Position numbers and translations under genes: made by a program. Shown here piece by piece: positions 63,338-64,000 of a DNA stretch of 64,000 bases. The DNA lies in assembly GCA_018402585.1 (NCBI GenBank), contig JAGYIO010000001.1, positions 1 to 64,000 of the forward strand, read 5' to 3'. Source of the stretch: Chthoniobacterales bacterium. GTDB lineage: Bacteria; Verrucomicrobiota; Verrucomicrobiia; Chthoniobacterales; JACTMZ01. The notes under the pieces were generated by a model. The model was not told the DNA's origin and did not search any database. It saw only the letters and a program-made list of their open reading frames with translations. Each line of letters starts with the position of its first letter. The stretch's first letter is position 1.

Positions 63338-63715
63338 ATGAAATCAGCCCTGCCCTTTGCCCTCGCCGCCGCGCTTCTTGCCGGTTGCGCCGCCATCGAA
63401 CGCGCCGATCACAACGCCACCGAGCAAATGCTCACCGCCGGCGGTTTCAAGGTCCTCCCGGCGAACACTCCGGACCGCCAAGCCAAGATGGCCGAACTCA
63501 AACCCTACACCATCGCCCGGCAGATCAAAGGCGATAAGGTCTTCTACATTTATCCCGACGATCAAAACAACTTCGTACTGGTCGGAGACCAAGCCGCCTA
63601 CAGCAAATACCAAGCGCTCTTGGTCCAAGAGCAGATCTCCAACCAAAATTTGATGGCCGCCCAGATGGAAACCATGCCCGGCATGTGGGGCGGCTGGGGC
63701 TCTTACGGCTACTAA
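63338..63715 (+). CDS. small hypothetical lipoprotein
   Basis: A 125-residue protein with a lipobox ALLAGC (Cys near residue 17), a middle part [21 protein letters not shown] and [26 protein letters not shown], and a Gly/Trp/Tyr-rich tail ([10 protein letters not shown]). This type of protein is common and uncharacterised. The ATG at 63338 is preferred over the earlier frame. A good terminator follows. Confidence 0.75.
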   Translation: MKSALPFALAAALLAGCAAIERADHNATEQMLTAGGFKVLPANTPDRQAKMAELKPYTIARQIKGDKVFYIYPDDQNNFVLVGDQAAYSKYQALLVQEQISNQNLMAAQMETMPGMWGGWGSYGY

Positions 63716-63738
63716 AAACAAGCCACTTGATTTCCCGC

Positions 63739-63772
63739 GGGCCCGCTTGCCACAAGCGGGCCCGTCTTTTTT
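63739..63772 (+). terminator. intrinsic terminator
   Basis: Stem GGGCCCGCTTG / CAAGCGGGCCC with loop CCA, followed by GTCTTTTTT. It ends the lipoprotein gene. Confidence 0.92.
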
Positions 63773-63813
63773 CCCTGCTGCCGCGCCGCCGCCCCGCCAA
63801 CATTTGCCATCCG

Positions 63814-64000
63814 ATGAGCCACGCTCTTCCGCACGACTTCGACCGCCGCGCCGCTGTCTACGAGGAACATGCGCCCGTGCAACGCGAAGCGGCGGCCTGG
63901 CTGGCCGAATGGCTGCCGCAAAAAATCGAAAGCCCGGCCCTTGAAGTCGGCGCCGGCACCGGGCTCTTCACCCGCCACTTGGTCGGCCCCACCGACCAGC
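63814..64000 (+). CDS. BioC-like SAM-dependent methyltransferase, partial
   Basis: The first 62 residues of a methyltransferase cut by the window end. FDRRAAVYEEHAPVQREAAAWLAEWLP followed by ALEVGAGTGLFTRHL resembles malonyl-ACP O-methyltransferase BioC (biotin synthesis). The SAM motif VGAGTGLFT is intact. Only the N-terminus is visible so identity is tentative. Confidence 0.65.
   Translation, partial: MSHALPHDFDRRAAVYEEHAPVQREAAAWLAEWLPQKIESPALEVGAGTGLFTRHLVGPTDQ

Overview
The window is GC-rich chromosomal DNA from a Gram-negative bacterium. LPS-export (LptF/G-like) and capsule-export (Kps/Ctr-type) genes, many lipoproteins and a Wza/KpsD-like outer-membrane protein show a double membrane. 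The mix of a DinG helicase, DprA, a topoisomerase III, an actinobacterial-type glycogen synthase, a tiny histone-H1-like Lys/Ala protein, a pentameric ligand-gated channel homologue and many palindromic intergenic repeats fits the Verrucomicrobiota (PVC superphylum). That placement is inference from gene content only; no rRNA is present.

Layout. 0-3 kb: a VapBC toxin-antitoxin pair, a small membrane protein, a REP-like repeat pair and a prokaryotic pentameric ligand-gated ion channel. 3-16 kb: an oligopeptide-binding lipoprotein, two overlapping GT39-type glycosyltransferases, a membrane protein plus sialidase plus DinG helicase run on the minus strand, an LptF/G permease, a small conserved protein, a tRNA-dihydrouridine synthase and a lipoprotein-type PCMT. 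15-30 kb is mainly housekeeping: SMP-30/gluconolactonase coupled to a GT4 glycogen synthase, dprA, topB, a CPXCG protein, an atypical alkaline phosphatase, an FCY1-type cytosine deaminase, yicC, gmk, a stand-alone coaC, an H1-like peptide, suhB, ispF, cysS and a left-handed beta-helix protein. 30-33 kb: small lipoproteins, a rhodanese and tRNA-Ser(UGA) with a peculiar repeat tail.

34-59 kb is an ABC-transporter-dependent (group 2/3-like) capsule locus. It holds an outer-membrane exporter, KpsM, KpsT and KpsE/CtrB homologues, then very large multidomain glycosyltransferases, an IS256-family element with a clear 9-bp target duplication, three sulfotransferases, two FkbM-type methyltransferases, further glycosyltransferases, KpsC, a convergent KpsS and an LTA-synthase-like phosphotransferase. 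Together these could build, sulfate/methylate, Kdo-anchor and export a decorated surface polysaccharide. Lower GC in parts of 47-52 kb suggests acquired cargo.

59-64 kb: an apolipoprotein-like repeat lipoprotein, tRNA-Asn(GUU) followed closely by a GIY-YIG protein, a 250-bp tandem duplication, a large nested foldback of unknown role (60942-61156), a small lipoprotein coupled to pgi, another lipoprotein and the start of a BioC-like methyltransferase cut by the window edge.

I see no CRISPR array, rRNA, prophage or replication origin. The most notable features are the capsule locus, the 215-bp nested foldback, the tRNA-Ser-derived tail repeats, small palindromic insertions inside reading frames (sialidase, transposase), and the ligand-gated channel.
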